Below, piece after piece: positions 1 through 10,400 of a stretch of 64,000 nucleotides of DNA (its first letter is position 1; each line of letters begins with the position of its first letter). A program made the position numbers and the translations under genes. Source of the stretch: Bin87 sp026710825. GTDB lineage: Bacteria; Chloroflexota; Dehalococcoidia; Lucifugimonadales; UBA3495. The DNA lies in the NCBI GenBank assembly GCA_965232815.1, contig OZ247427.1, forward strand, positions 62,001-126,000. Reading direction: 5' to 3'. The notes beneath the pieces are model-generated. The model was given only the letters and a program-made list of their open reading frames with translations, was not told the DNA's origin and ran no database searches.

Positions 1-114
1 CTTGACGATGAGAGGGGATGGTTGCAGAGCCGTGGTGGAGACCGCTGCGGCAGACCCAGTTCGCTCGCCCCGCGGAACGTCCGCCTCTGGCGGAAGCCTG
101 TCTCATATCGTCCT

Positions 115-209
115 GTCGACCCAGTCCGCTCATGCTGTCGACCCAGTCCGCTCATGCTGTCAACCCAGTCCGCTCATGGTGAGCCTGTCGAACCACGAGC
201 GGACGGTGG
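115..209. repeat. Three tandem 22-bp repeats ending in an imperfect palindrome
   Basis: A 22-bp unit starting GTCGACCCAGTCCGCTCATG occurs at 115-136 and 137-158, and with two changes at 159-180. The last unit runs into an inverted repeat: GTCCGCTCATGGT pairs with ACCACGAGCGGAC (one mismatch) across an 11-base loop. A degenerate copy of the palindromic part lies at 53555-53587 (28 of 33 positions equal to 174-206), so this is a dispersed intergenic element and not purely local. Confidence 0.7.
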
Positions 210-337
210 CCCATGAATCGTTCTCGCGTCCCTCGTTGTCCGCGGTTCGGGATGATCGACAGGTGCCGGCGATCGCAGCCGGCACCTGTCGATCGTTACG
301 GCCACCCTCCACCGTCGTCCCGGCCACCCCCACCGTC

Positions 338-358
338 ATTCCGGCCTTGAGCCGGAAT
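338..358. repeat. Small hairpin, REP-like
   Basis: ATTCCGGC and GCCGGAAT form a perfect 8-bp stem around the loop CTTGA. Short GC-rich palindromes of this kind are common dispersed intergenic elements in GC-rich bacteria. No flanking gene indicates a terminator role. Confidence 0.45.
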
Positions 359-842
359 CCAGAGTCGCCACGAAAATGGCGTTCCTTCGCAACCGCGAAT
401 CATGATTCGTCCCTACCCACACCCAAACCAACTGACAGCCCCGCTCCACTGACAATTCCCCCTTGTCCCTGACATCCGCATATCCGTACCATTTAACTAT
501 CCAACTACCAAGCCGCCCAAACTCCATCCCGCTGCCCAACTCAAATGCGGCACCCAATCCTGAAAATCCTCTAACCAAGGTAATCCTGATTCTGGCAACC
601 ACGAACCATCCCAACCCCGCCCCGCCAAATCCTCTCACCAACCCGCCAATACCATCAATATCGCCCCCAAAACCGCCCGATCCGCCCTCGTTTATCCTCA
701 CGTCCCACCTCCTGGCCCTACTCAAATGAGCGGAAATGACCGGAAATGAATGGGATATTCAAAAAATCGCCGCCATCCTGGTCCAATCCCCAATCCTGTC
801 CATCCTGCCCATCCATGCACCCCCCCGTCTGAGGTATTACCC

Positions 843-1175
843 TTGACCATCTCCCAGATCCGCTGCCGCGTCGCCGCCCTCAAGCATAGGTTCGCCCCCG
901 AACTCGCCATCATCAAACTCCGCCGCATCGCCGAGGCCGTCGCCGACGACTGGACTCCCGACCAACCCCCCGAGCCCTCGGACGTCATCGGGCGCATCGC
1001 CAAGGCCGGCTTCCGCCTGCCCACATTCGCCAGCCTCGCCCGCTATCTCAACGACAATGGACGCCAGGGGGATGTCCCCGATCCCAGCGCCATCGTCCTC
1101 AACCTCCTCCCCTGGGCCAGGAAAGACCGTTACTGCGAACTCCTTCGCTGGGACCTCCCCGCCCCGGCACTCTAG
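843..1175 (+). CDS. Hypothetical protein, about 110 aa
   Basis: Unknown function. The frame is open from 750, but the segment before 843 reads like the low-complexity flank, so the TTG at 843 is preferred; it gives a protein starting (M)TISQIRCRVAALKHRF. The product is basic and helical at the N terminus, then has a mixed segment with RIAKAGFRLPTFASLARYL and a C terminus rich in Leu and Trp. No signal peptide, membrane segment or known motif is visible. The opposite frame is also open, so coding is plausible but not proved. Confidence 0.45.
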   Translation: MTISQIRCRVAALKHRFAPELAIIKLRRIAEAVADDWTPDQPPEPSDVIGRIAKAGFRLPTFASLARYLNDNGRQGDVPDPSAIVLNLLPWARKDRYCELLRWDLPAPAL

Positions 1176-1370
1176 CCATGCCCTCAACCTCTCGTTCCGA
1201 TAATCCAAAGGCCCGGGACGTGCGCAGCCAAGTTTGACACTCCAAGGGGGGCGCACTACACTCGCCGGCAACCGCGCTGCCCGACAATCATCGGCGGGTT
1301 TTCTACTACGAAATGATGGTAGACGCGTCCGCTTTCGCCTCCCAAATGCTCGATATAGCGAGGTATCCCA

Positions 1371-1829
1371 ATGCCGGACCAGCCAGAATACCTAGACCTG
1401 CTCAACGACATTCGTCTGCAGGAGCACCGTGCCGGAGTCTACCTCAAGGCGTGGTCCGATAAGACCGATCATCCGGGGCTGAAGGCCTGCCTTGCTCTGG
1501 TAGCCGAGCGCGAGACCAGCCACGGGGACATCTTCGACCGGCGCATTCGTGAGTTGGGCGGCGTCCCCGAGGACAAGGATGACGCCTTGTTTGACGAGCG
1601 GCTGAGTGTGGCCGGCTCGGACATGACCGACAAGGAAAAGATCGTCTGGATGCGCGAAGCCCAAAGTCGTGTAACCCTGCCCAACGTGCGCCAGCGCTAT
1701 GAGGCCGCCTCAGTTGATGAGTCAGTCGACCAGCTGACACGTTCTCTGATCAAGTGGTTCACCGAGGTGGAGGACGACTCCGGTGCCTCCATGCGGGCAG
1801 TGTACGCCGAGATCGAGCGGGAGGACTGA
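1371..1829 (+). CDS. Ferritin-like / rubrerythrin-type small protein
   Basis: This 152-aa protein has the look of a ferritin-like four-helix bundle: long amphipathic helices, an early EHRAG segment (about residues 16-20) and an ERETSH segment (about residues 46-51) that supplies the ExxH pattern used by diiron carboxylate proteins. The second half (DESVDQLTRSLIKWFTEVE) is another helix but lacks an obvious second ExxH, so iron binding or oxidase activity is uncertain. The ATG at 1371 begins a well-formed protein. The stop lies 4 bases before the luciferase-like gene, so the two are probably co-transcribed. The family call is inferred from pattern; a role in iron or oxidative-stress handling is a guess. 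Confidence 0.55.
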   Translation: MPDQPEYLDLLNDIRLQEHRAGVYLKAWSDKTDHPGLKACLALVAERETSHGDIFDRRIRELGGVPEDKDDALFDERLSVAGSDMTDKEKIVWMREAQSRVTLPNVRQRYEAASVDESVDQLTRSLIKWFTEVEDDSGASMRAVYAEIERED

Positions 1830-1833
1830 CCGG

Positions 1834-2946
1834 ATGAAATTCGGAGCCTTCTTCGTGGGCCAGCGACCCCTGCTGCACGAGCAATACGCCGACGAGAGCA
1901 AGATCAATCCCAACCCGGTCAGCCGCACCGACGTCGAGGTCTACGAGGACATTCTGCGCGGCGCGGAATTGGCGGAGGAACTGGGCTTCGACTCGGTGTG
2001 GATTGCCGAGCACGCTTTCAGCGAACACAGCATCATCAGCTCGCCCCACAGCCTGCTGGCCGCCATCGCCGCCAGGACCAAGCAGGTCAAAGTGGGAGTG
2101 GCCTGCACCATAGTGCCGTGGCACGCTCCTCTGCGACTGGCGCAGGACCTGGCCACACTGGACATTATCAGCCAGGGACGCCTGATTGTCGGGGCCGGCC
2201 GCGGCTACCAGAAGCGCGAGTTCGACATCTATGGCCTGGACATCGCCGAATCCCGCGACCGTTTCATCGAGGGCATGGACATCGCCGTCAGGTCGTGGAC
2301 GGAGGACACTTTCTCCTACGACGGCGACTATTTCAGCTTCCCTGAAGTGCGGGTTATTCCCAAGCCGGTGCAGCAGCCGCATCCGCCCATATTTATGGCC
2401 GTCACTCACAGCCCCGATTCGGTAGAGATTGCCGTCCGCAACCGTTGGGGGTTGTTCACCGTGGGCAGCAGTTTCTTCCCTGCTTCGCCGGACTCTGACC
2501 AGAACCTGATTAACCTCTACCGCCGGCGGATGCTGGAAGAGGGGACGGCGCCCGATGACATCGAGGTCGCCGCCGTCCGCAACGTTTACGTGGCTCCCAC
2601 CGACGAAGAAGCCATCGACCTGCTCGTGCCGCGCCTGGAATGGGCTGGCGACATGGGGGACTTCCTGCGCCGCCCGCTCTCCGACGTTGTGCGGGCCTCA
2701 GGGGTGCGTGGCTATGAGCACTACGTCCAGGACCCCTTTATCGAGCCGGATCTGGTGGCCGAGCGGGGCAAGGAAGGCATGGCAGCCATCGGCAGCCCCG
2801 AGAAGGTCACGGCGGCCATCAAGGAACTGGAAGAAAACCACGTCACCCACTTCATAAGCTACCTGGACGCCGGAGGCCTGTCCTACGACCAGGTGTCCAG
2901 CTCGCTCCAATTGTTCGCAGAAAAAGTGATGCCCAACTTCCGCTAA
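1834..2946 (+). CDS. LLM-class (luciferase-like) flavin-dependent oxidoreductase
   Basis: A 370-aa protein of the bacterial luciferase/F420-dependent TIM-barrel family. These enzymes use reduced FMN or F420 to oxidise organic substrates, often as two-component monooxygenases. Family features seen: MKFGAFF at the first strand, GFDSVWIAEHAFSEHS, the TKQVKVGVACTIVPWHAPLRLAQDLATLD block, GRLIVGAGRGY, and the IPKPVQQPHPPIFMA segment. Length is normal. The ATG at 1834 is chosen because it sits 4 bases after the preceding stop and begins the conserved first strand; the frame extends upstream without homology. Substrate cannot be told from sequence. Expanded sets of such enzymes are known in SAR202-type Chloroflexota and fit the catabolic genes elsewhere in the window. 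Confidence 0.9.
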   Translation: MKFGAFFVGQRPLLHEQYADESKINPNPVSRTDVEVYEDILRGAELAEELGFDSVWIAEHAFSEHSIISSPHSLLAAIAARTKQVKVGVACTIVPWHAPLRLAQDLATLDIISQGRLIVGAGRGYQKREFDIYGLDIAESRDRFIEGMDIAVRSWTEDTFSYDGDYFSFPEVRVIPKPVQQPHPPIFMAVTHSPDSVEIAVRNRWGLFTVGSSFFPASPDSDQNLINLYRRRMLEEGTAPDDIEVAAVRNVYVAPTDEEAIDLLVPRLEWAGDMGDFLRRPLSDVVRASGVRGYEHYVQDPFIEPDLVAERGKEGMAAIGSPEKVTAAIKELEENHVTHFISYLDAGGLSYDQVSSSLQLFAEKVMPNFR

Positions 2947-3029
2947 GCCCCAATCCACCGAAGACATGAGAGTTGCGACGCGCTGAAGCGGTAAGCAAGT
3001 ACTCCAGAATCAAGGAGCGCCCAACAGCA

Positions 3030-3235
3030 ACTGTCTGGAAGGTTGTTGTACCCCAGCCACTGACAGTGTCATCCGTTGCGATGGCGCAGGCGCGGTGGGC
3101 TCCGGTGGCGAGGGTCTTGAAGGTTCCTGCCGGTGCATCGCTCTGCCCGATGTAGTTGCTGCCCCGGCAGGCGACGGTGCCGTCGGTCGCGAGGGCCCAC
3201 ACGTGATAGTGACCGGTGGCCAGAGCCTTGAAGCT
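3030..3235 (-). pseudogene. RCC1-like repeat remnant
   Basis: Reading the minus strand directly after the TGA of the 1109-aa gene, in the same frame, gives SFKALATGHYHVWALATDGT, then a GSNYIGQSDAPAGTF segment, then KTLATGAHRACAIATDDTV. These are about one and a half RCC1-type beta-propeller repeats. After SGWG the frame breaks: the expected CWGYNN reading needs one extra base near 3050, after which the DNA reads YNNLPDS in the shifted frame. There is no start codon with a ribosome-binding site. This is a decayed tail of a propeller protein, perhaps once joined to the upstream gene. Confidence 0.65.
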
Positions 3236-6200
3236 TCAGCCAGACGGCGGGTCCGCAGGTCCGGGCACGGCGACGGCGGGCCTGTTGCGCAGCCGGCGTC
3301 CGTCTGGTGTGCACACGGCGCCCGTTTTGTCGCAGGCTCCCGCCGATTTCAGCGAGACGGTAACGTCATCGGCAGAGTCCGGGCTAACAGAGATTACCCA
3401 GATCGACAACGTGGCGTTTTGCCGCTGTTCGACGTTGGAAACTGAACCGTTGGCGACGTCCAGCGAATGGTCCCGCAGCGATTCGGCCTCGAGGTCCATG
3501 GCCTCGGGGAAGATGAGCTCCACTGTGAAGACCTCGCTGCCGTCGTGGCTCTTGGGTATCGACGAGAAATGCGCTGTGGGCCGCGCCAGCGGTCGGTCGG
3601 GGAGTGGCTGAGGGGCGACTCCGGTGGTGATGCTCACCTCGAGCTTGTGCCCCACGTCCCAGCCGACCAACCCCGTTGGCCACCAGTAGCGGCCGTCGCC
3701 TCTCATCGCGGGAACCTTGCTGGCCGCGGCCGCGAAATCGCCGAACCCGACAAGCACCTCCTCGCCGCCGTGCAGCGTGATGGTCCGCGTCCAGTCCAGG
3801 GTGAATTTGTTTGGCAGCGGACGCGACGTGGACAGGTACAGCCCGTCGGCAAAATGCATGACGGCGAGGATACCGTACCGGTCGCCGTCGAGCTCGAAGT
3901 TCCGGACCCCCAGGGCTGAGCGCGGATGGGTCCACGTCGTATAGCCCATGCCGGTCGGCGCCGTCGAGTCGATGACGCCCACGGTCATCGGGCCCGACCA
4001 CACCAGCGCCCGTTCGCTCAGCTTGACCCGGTAGGTGCCGGTTACGTCGTCGGCATCGACCCACCCCGGAATTGCGCGCACCCCGACGTAGTAGGTGCCC
4101 GACTCGGACGGGTCGAAGTGGTGCACGCTGCTGTAACCGAACTTGGCTCCCTCAACGAGATCGCCCGCCGAGTCGAACACGCCGTACGCGTGGCCGTACC
4201 TCAGCGTGCCCTTGCCCTGCGAGAACCCGGCGATGCTCACCCCGTACCTGCGGCCCGCCTCGGCCTCGAACTTGAACCAGTCGTAGTCGCCCACGACCTC
4301 GAGTTCGGCTCGCACCGCCGCGCCACCAGCGACGAGCTCACCGATGGTGTCGGTGAACGCCGAGAAATCATCCTCGGAATTGTCGGCATGAGCCACCGCC
4401 ACCTTATAGGTTCCCGTGGCGCCGAACTCGTAGAATCCGCCCTCGTTGCGGTAGGCGGCTGCCGCGATGAAGTAGGTGGCCGTCGCGGTCGGCGTGAACG
4501 CAATCTTGGGCTCGACTCCCTCCCCGCCGAGGCTGCCAGTGGACACCGCCGTGGCGTCGGCGTCATAGACGCCCGCAAGGATCGGGACGGCGAGCGTGCC
4601 CGATCCGCTGGGGCTCCCCAGCACCTCGATCCAGTATTCCTGACCATCGGTCAGATCGACGGCGAACCAGTCGATGTCGCCAGCGGTTTCGATGCTTCCG
4701 GTAGCGCTGCCGGCGCCGTCCGCATCGAGCGTGATGCTGGCCGTGGTGCTGCTGTCGGCCGAGTAATCGTCGGTCACCTCGACCGTGGTTGAGGCCTCGC
4801 TCAGGGCGTAGCTGAGTTCGTAGTCGTTGGCGCCGTACGCGACGGCAACCACCCTGAAGAAGTAGTCGCCCGAGGCGAGCGTTGCCGAGATGCTGTCGTC
4901 CTCGACGCCCTGGTTGACGCTCTCATGAATGACGTTGCCCGAATCGTCCTCGATGAACAGGTTGGCGTCGACGTCAAGGCCGCTGAGCGAAACGGCGACA
5001 TCCTTGGGCTCAGTCAGCGAGAAGCCGAAGAAGTCTTCGGTGTCGCCCCCGGATTCAACCGTGCCGGTCAGTGATTGGGCGCTGCTGAGGTCGGTGATGT
5101 CGCCGAGGCTCACATCGTCGGCACGGTCATCAACCGGAAAGGGGTCCGGAGCGGGGGCCGCGGGGACGTTTGCGCGGCGCCACTCCGACCAGTCGCTGAG
5201 CCCCGCGGCGTTGCGGGCCTTGACCCGGTACGTGTAGCGGGCCAACGGCTCGACGCTGGTGTCGTCGTAGGTGGTGTCGGCGCTGGCCGTGTCCTCTTCG
5301 ATGATCTCGAAGTGGCCATGGGGGTGCAGGTCACGGTCGCGGCGGAGGATCTGGTACCCCGTGATCGAGGCATCTCCCGGGTCATCCCAGGTGATCGTCA
5401 CCCGGGAATGCGTCACCTCCGATACAACCGGTCGCGTCGGCGCCGCCGGTGGGTTCAACACCGTGTCGTCGTCGCTGACTGTCACGCCAACGTCGGATGC
5501 CGTCTCCGAGGCGTAGTCGCCTCCAGACACCGCGTGGGAGACCGTCGCCGAATCATCATCGCCATCGGCGTCCTCGGCCGCGCTCACCGTCACCGTCTTC
5601 TCGGTGTTCCAGTCCCCGGTCCCAAAGCTCAGCGACGACGGGCTCACCATCACATCCACATCCCCGCTCATCGACAGCGCAACCGTCACCGTCGCCGTCG
5701 GCTGGGACTCCAGCGCCACCGTGTAGGCAGCCGTCCCTCCCTCCGGCACACTCAGCGTCGCCGTCGATACCGCCACCCCGCGCTCGTCGTCCTCCACGAT
5801 CGTCGAGGTCGTGCCGGTAACGCTCAGGCCCGTCTCCGTGGTTGTGCCCGTGACCGACAGCGTCTCGTCGCCCTCGTCCACATCGTCGTCGGTCGGCGTC
5901 AGCGTGAAGCTCGCCGTGCCCGAGGTCTCGCCGGCATCGATCGTCAGCGTCAGGTCGGCGACCGTGGCATAGTCCGTCCCCTCCGTGGCTGCGTCGCCGG
6001 ACGCGCCCACCGCCACTGTTACCGTCGTGTCAGTGGGCCGCCTAGCCCCGTCGAGCGTCCCCGTCACCGTGATGGCGGTCGCGCTGGCGTCCTCGTCCAC
6101 TGAACCCGCGCTCAGCGATAGAACCACCGCCGTCGACACGTTGGACGGCAGCGCAGCAGAGCCCGTCGCCACCTCGCTCCAGTGGGACCGCTCCCGGTCG

Positions 6201-6565
6201 TCGAACCGGGCCAACACCGCCGCCTTGTAGGTCTCCCCTGGCGTCAGGCCCGTCACCGTGTGCGTTGTACCAGTGGGAAACGCGTTCCAGTCCCGGTTCC
6301 CGTAGGCCCGGAACTCCCCGTCCTCCTCCGCCCACTTCACCCGGTAGTCGTTGGGGTTCTCGGGGTGAGCATCCCAGCTGATCACCAACTCGCCAGCGCT
6401 GTCGCCTGCTACGACGCTCACGCCGGTTACCGCGGCCCGCCAGGGCTCGCCCTGGGCCGACGCCGACAATGTGAGGGCGAAAACCGCTATGGCTCCGGCT
6501 GCGATAACGAACGCGGCGGGGCCGATGGCGCGCTGCTTGCGAATGATAGTCATCAGTCTGCTCAA
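3236..6565 (-). CDS. Large secreted multi-domain surface protein (FN3, Calx-beta, PPC-like domains)
   Basis: This 1109-aa protein opens with a signal peptide (basic start, hydrophobic residues about 15-34, SASAQG cleavage region). Then come a fibronectin type III domain (about 42-138), a Calx-beta domain (about 145-260, with DEGDETLSVTG), an Ig-like module with a VPEGGTAAYTVAL start (about 263-367), a second FN3 (about 373-468) and three PPC-like beta modules (about 478-850; motifs GDTEDFFGF, GDIDWFAVDL and GDYDWFKFE). The last ~250 residues form a module shared with the 1703-aa neighbour. No LPXTG or transmembrane anchor is seen at the C terminus. Likely extracellular or surface-associated, perhaps adhesive; no catalytic site is visible. 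An RCC1 remnant follows its stop codon. MTIIRKQ at residue 5 is an alternative start. Confidence 0.85.
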   Translation of the reverse strand: MSRLMTIIRKQRAIGPAAFVIAAGAIAVFALTLSASAQGEPWRAAVTGVSVVAGDSAGELVISWDAHPENPNDYRVKWAEEDGEFRAYGNRDWNAFPTGTTHTVTGLTPGETYKAAVLARFDDRERSHWSEVATGSAALPSNVSTAVVLSLSAGSVDEDASATAITVTGTLDGARRPTDTTVTVAVGASGDAATEGTDYATVADLTLTIDAGETSGTASFTLTPTDDDVDEGDETLSVTGTTTETGLSVTGTTSTIVEDDERGVAVSTATLSVPEGGTAAYTVALESQPTATVTVALSMSGDVDVMVSPSSLSFGTGDWNTEKTVTVSAAEDADGDDDSATVSHAVSGGDYASETASDVGVTVSDDDTVLNPPAAPTRPVVSEVTHSRVTITWDDPGDASITGYQILRRDRDLHPHGHFEIIEEDTASADTTYDDTSVEPLARYTYRVKARNAAGLSDWSEWRRANVPAAPAPDPFPVDDRADDVSLGDITDLSSAQSLTGTVESGGDTEDFFGFSLTEPKDVAVSLSGLDVDANLFIEDDSGNVIHESVNQGVEDDSISATLASGDYFFRVVAVAYGANDYELSYALSEASTTVEVTDDYSADSSTTASITLDADGAGSATGSIETAGDIDWFAVDLTDGQEYWIEVLGSPSGSGTLAVPILAGVYDADATAVSTGSLGGEGVEPKIAFTPTATATYFIAAAAYRNEGGFYEFGATGTYKVAVAHADNSEDDFSAFTDTIGELVAGGAAVRAELEVVGDYDWFKFEAEAGRRYGVSIAGFSQGKGTLRYGHAYGVFDSAGDLVEGAKFGYSSVHHFDPSESGTYYVGVRAIPGWVDADDVTGTYRVKLSERALVWSGPMTVGVIDSTAPTGMGYTTWTHPRSALGVRNFELDGDRYGILAVMHFADGLYLSTSRPLPNKFTLDWTRTITLHGGEEVLVGFGDFAAAASKVPAMRGDGRYWWPTGLVGWDVGHKLEVSITTGVAPQPLPDRPLARPTAHFSSIPKSHDGSEVFTVELIFPEAMDLEAESLRDHSLDVANGSVSNVEQRQNATLSIWVISVSPDSADDVTVSLKSAGACDKTGAVCTPDGRRLRNRPAVAVPGPADPPSG

Positions 6566-7406
6566 CTTTATGCGCTCCTATATGATCTCTGGCGCATCCC
6601 CTGCCCTGGCGGTCCGGCCACAATGACCACCGCGTCGGCGTCCCGCACGTCCTGCCATCCGGGTGGGCAGGCAGAGTCCCAAATCTCCCGGCCGGAAACA
6701 ATTGCCAAATGCCCCATTTGCAAGAGGGCGTTTGACATAACTGTGACAGGGCAAATGCTTGCCCGTAAGCACAGCAAATCTCCCATAGGAGGCGCACCAG
6801 CGCCCGATTTCAAGGCGCGGTCGGAATCGAGCTCCGATGGTTGGCGGCGTACCGGAAAACCGGTTCGTCTGCCCAGGTGCGCAGAGATATCATCGTCCCG
6901 GCAGACCCGCCGTCGCGTACTCGTGATGCGCACGGGCTCAGCGCATTGAGGGCCCCGGGCGACGTCGTGATCGCGAGTCTATTGACCGACGGTCCCGCTA
7001 CCTTACGGGGACATGTCCTCAACCTCGCAGCGCATCAATCGCGGACCAGAGGTCCCATGCGGCGCGTCGGTTGCTGCTGATCTGGAACTCCCGTCTGTTG
7101 GCCTTATCTCCGGCAATTGCGCCAGGCGCCCCAACTCCGCCGCCAGCGGAGACTGGCACGCACTGTGGACGGTCGTCCCTCATTCCGCCGAAGGCATTGC
7201 GGCGAGGACCATATGCGGGTGTTCCGTCAAAGCCAACCGGTGCCCACATCTCTGATGACGATTTAGACCCACGCGCCGGGACCCAGGCCATCCCATGGAC
7301 GGCCGTCGTTGTCGTCGTCTGCGACAGAGCGCACATCCGCATCCCGCGGGGGCGGATGCCCCCAGGGGTGCAGCGTACTCCAAAGCCGTACCTAAAGCCT
7401 CGCCAA
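6566..7406. other. Intergenic stretch without a convincing gene
   Basis: This 841-bp gap lies between the two minus-strand giant genes. It contains the upstream repeat at 6687-6736. A minus-strand frame at 7019-7342 has no recognisable domain or start signal. Nothing else could be supported. Confidence 0.5.
6687..6736 (-). repeat. 50-bp repeat upstream of surface-protein gene (copy A)
   Basis: About 45 of 50 positions match copy B at 12758-12806. The core is an interrupted palindrome (GCCAAATGCCC, an 11-base spacer, GGGCGTTTGAC), followed by one more GGGCAAATGC. It sits about 120 bp upstream of the start of the 1109-aa gene, in the same orientation as copy B relative to the 1703-aa gene, so a promoter or regulatory role, or shared origin by duplication, is likely. 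Confidence 0.65.
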
Positions 7407-10400
7407 TCACGGCCCCGGGATCGTCACCGACACGCTGTTGTAGAGCATCCGTCCATCCGAAGTGCACAGCGCACCGTCGTCAGCGCAGTCCTCGGTCGCC
7501 GGCAGCGTCATCACCACGTCATCCGTCCCATCCGGTTTCACACGGATCTCCCACTTGAGGTTCGAGTCCTTGTTCACCCGCTTCGCCCGGCGCACTTCCC
7601 CGTTGGTCGCCTCCAGGGCATGATCCCGCAGTTTGCGAAAATCCATCTCGAAGGTGTCGCTGAAAGTGACGCGAAACACGATGGCCTTGCTGCCGTCATG
7701 GCTCGCCGGCAGCTGGGAGAACCGGGCCACCGGCCACGCCAGGGGCCTCTCCGACATGCTCTGCGGTTCCTCAGGCACGGTGATTCCCACGGCCACCTCG
7801 TTGTCCTTCGCCCAGCCTGGATCCTCCAGCGCCCACCAGTAGGCTCCCCTGGTCCGCATCACCGGCACTGAGCTGTCGCTGCCCCTGAACTCCAGATCCC
7901 CGACGTGCAGGGTGAAGTCTCCCGGCATCTCGGTCTTGGTGCCCAGGTACAGGCCGCCGGCCAGGGTGACGTACTGCTCGGAAAGCCCACCGCGGTGTGA
8001 TGTATAAGCGGAAAAACCTGAAGAGGCCGGTACCGTGGTCTCATTCACGCCCACGGCCAGGGTGGCGGACCAGGGCCATTCCCGTGTGATGGTGATCCGG
8101 CAGGTCTCGACAGCGTTGCCGTCCTCGGCCGTGACCTCAACCGCGACGACGTTCTCACCGTATCCCAGAGAAACCGTGGCCTCATCCCCTGCGGTGGTCG
8201 TGCCATTCCCCTCGATGATGTTCACCGACGCCCCGCCGTGGTTCCTGGCGGCCAAGATCGCGACCTCTGCGACGTCTTCGGACACCACCGCCGTGTATTC
8301 GAGAGTCGCGGGGTCGAAGGCGGGCGTCAGATCGATGGCGTCGCCCCCTGCGTCATCCACGGTCAGGGCGCTCAGCGTGGCATCATCGGTCGAGTTGGGA
8401 TCTCCCCTGGTCACCCAGACCATGTAGATTTGCACCGTGGTGGCGTCTTCGGCGCTCACCATGACCTTGATGAGGTTGCTGCCCACTTCCAGGTCCACCG
8501 CCCGCTGGCCGGGCGCGTTGGACCCGTCGCCGGTGAATACCAGAGGCCAGGCACCCGTATGGCTGGCCGTTGCTGACGCGGTCATCTGATCCAGGCTGCT
8601 GCGGACCGAGGCCACGTAGTTGGTGACCTCCGGATCGAACGCTGGCGTCAGTTCCACGAGCGCGCCGCCCCCGTCCGCCACCACTAGTTCGCTGAGCGTC
8701 GCATCACTGGAGGAGTCGGCGGCGGCGCGCGTGACGCTGACCATGTAAATCCTGACCATGACGCCGTCCTGGGCTGTAACCATCGCCTTGACCAGGTTGT
8801 CGCCCACGTCCAGGCCCTGCGTCGCCTCACCGGCATTGCCGGTGCTGGCCGCTCCAACGAAGACCAAACTGGCGCCGCTGTGATTCACGTTCGCCCTCGC
8901 GGTGACCGATTGGACGATGTTGGCCACTCGGGCCTCGTTCTGCCCCGTGCCCGGGTCGAAGGTCGGCCCAAGCAGAATCTCTGCCCCCTGGTCGTCCAAC
9001 AAAGTCAGGGAGTTGAGAGTGGCGTCGGTTGATGCCGCCCGTGTGACCGTCACAATGTAGATCATCGTGGCCTCACCGTCCTCGGCAAGGACCATCGCTT
9101 TGATCAGGTTCTCGCCGACGGCCAGGTCAACCGTCGCGGTGTCCGTGGTAACGGAGCCACCCGGCGCGATGACCGACACCGTGGCTCCGCGGTGGTTCTT
9201 CGCAGCCTTGACCGCGACCGACGCCACGTCGTTGTCCACCGATGCCGTGTATACCGTGGTCGCAGGATCGAACACCGGCGTCAGCGACACCGCCGCGCCT
9301 CTGTGGTCCTCCAGCCCGAACCCGCTGAGGGTGGCGTCATCCGCGTTTTCGGATGCTGCTCGCGTCACGGTCAGGTTGTAGATTTTCGCCGTGGTGGCAT
9401 CCTCCGCATTGACCATCATCTTGATCGGGTTGTCGCCCACATTGAGGTCCAGCGACCGGCTGTCCATATCATGGGCGCCGTCTTCGCCAAAGATGAGGAC
9501 CACTGCATTCGAATCGGTGGTAATCCCCTCCACGTCCACGGAGCCCACCTCGTTGGCGACTTCCGCCGTGTAATCGGTCGTGTTGGGATCGAATGTTGCC
9601 GGCGCAAGGCCGACGGAGGCGCCCTGGTCATCCTCCACCGTCAGCACGCTGAGTGTGGCGTCGGTCGCGGCGTCGGCTGCGGCCCAACGCACCAGGATGA
9701 TGTATATCTTTGATGTGACTCCGTCCGTGGCCGTTACAACGACCTTGACTCGGTTGTATCCCATTTCAAGATCGCGCGTCACCTGCCCGGGAGTTCGGGT
9801 GGCGTCGCCGTCAAAGAAAAGCAGCGTCGCGCCAGCCTGGGCGGGCACGGCGGTTGCGGTCACTGATGCCACGCCGTTCCCCACCGACGCCTCGTAAAGC
9901 CCTGTTTCGGGATCGAACGAAGTGTGGAGGAGCACCTGCCTGCCCAAGTCATCGACTACCGTGAAGGAACTCAGCGTGGCGTCGCTGTCACTGCCGTCCA
10001 CCGCGCGAGTCACGTAGATGGTGTAGATCCTTGCGGTGATCCCATCCTCGGCCGTCACCACCGCCTTGATGAAGTTGTCTCCCGGAGATAGATCCACCGC
10101 GGAAGACTCGGCCGCTTCCGTGCCGCCAGCGGTGATGATTAACACCGATGCGCCGGCGTGGTTCCTGGCGGCCGTGACGGTTGCGGACTCCATGTCGCTG
10201 GCCAACGACGCGGTGTATTCGCTGACCCCAGGGTCGAAGGTCGCCGGCGTCAGGTCAACGGCCGCGCCGTTGGAGTCAGCCAAGGACAGGACGCTCAACG
10301 TGGCACCGTCCGACGCGGCCCGGGTGACGTTGACCATGTAGATTTTGGTCCGGCTGCCGTCTTCGGATGTCACCATCGCCTTGACCAGGTTGTCCCCCAC

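Larger units (their letters stand above)
1..842. other. Non-coding, repeat-rich accessory stretch
   Basis: No convincing gene is seen in these 842 bases. The open frames are low-complexity (proline- or glycine-rich) and run antiparallel to each other, as expected of skewed C-rich DNA. The stretch holds a short tandem repeat with a hairpin (115-209) and a second small hairpin (338-358). From about 440 to 830 the top strand is C-rich and poor in G, unlike the coding regions. It looks like decayed or intergenic accessory DNA. Confidence 0.55.

Noticed and set aside
115..180. Possible small CRISPR array
   Set aside because: The three 22-bp units are directly adjacent with no spacers, and no cas gene is in the window.
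463..729. Proline-rich 88-aa open frame
   Set aside because: Low complexity in C-rich DNA, with an equally open antisense frame and no ribosome-binding site; treated as non-coding.
5075..6103. 342-aa plus-strand frame inside the 1109-aa gene
   Set aside because: Arg/His/Val-rich antisense shadow without motif or start signal.
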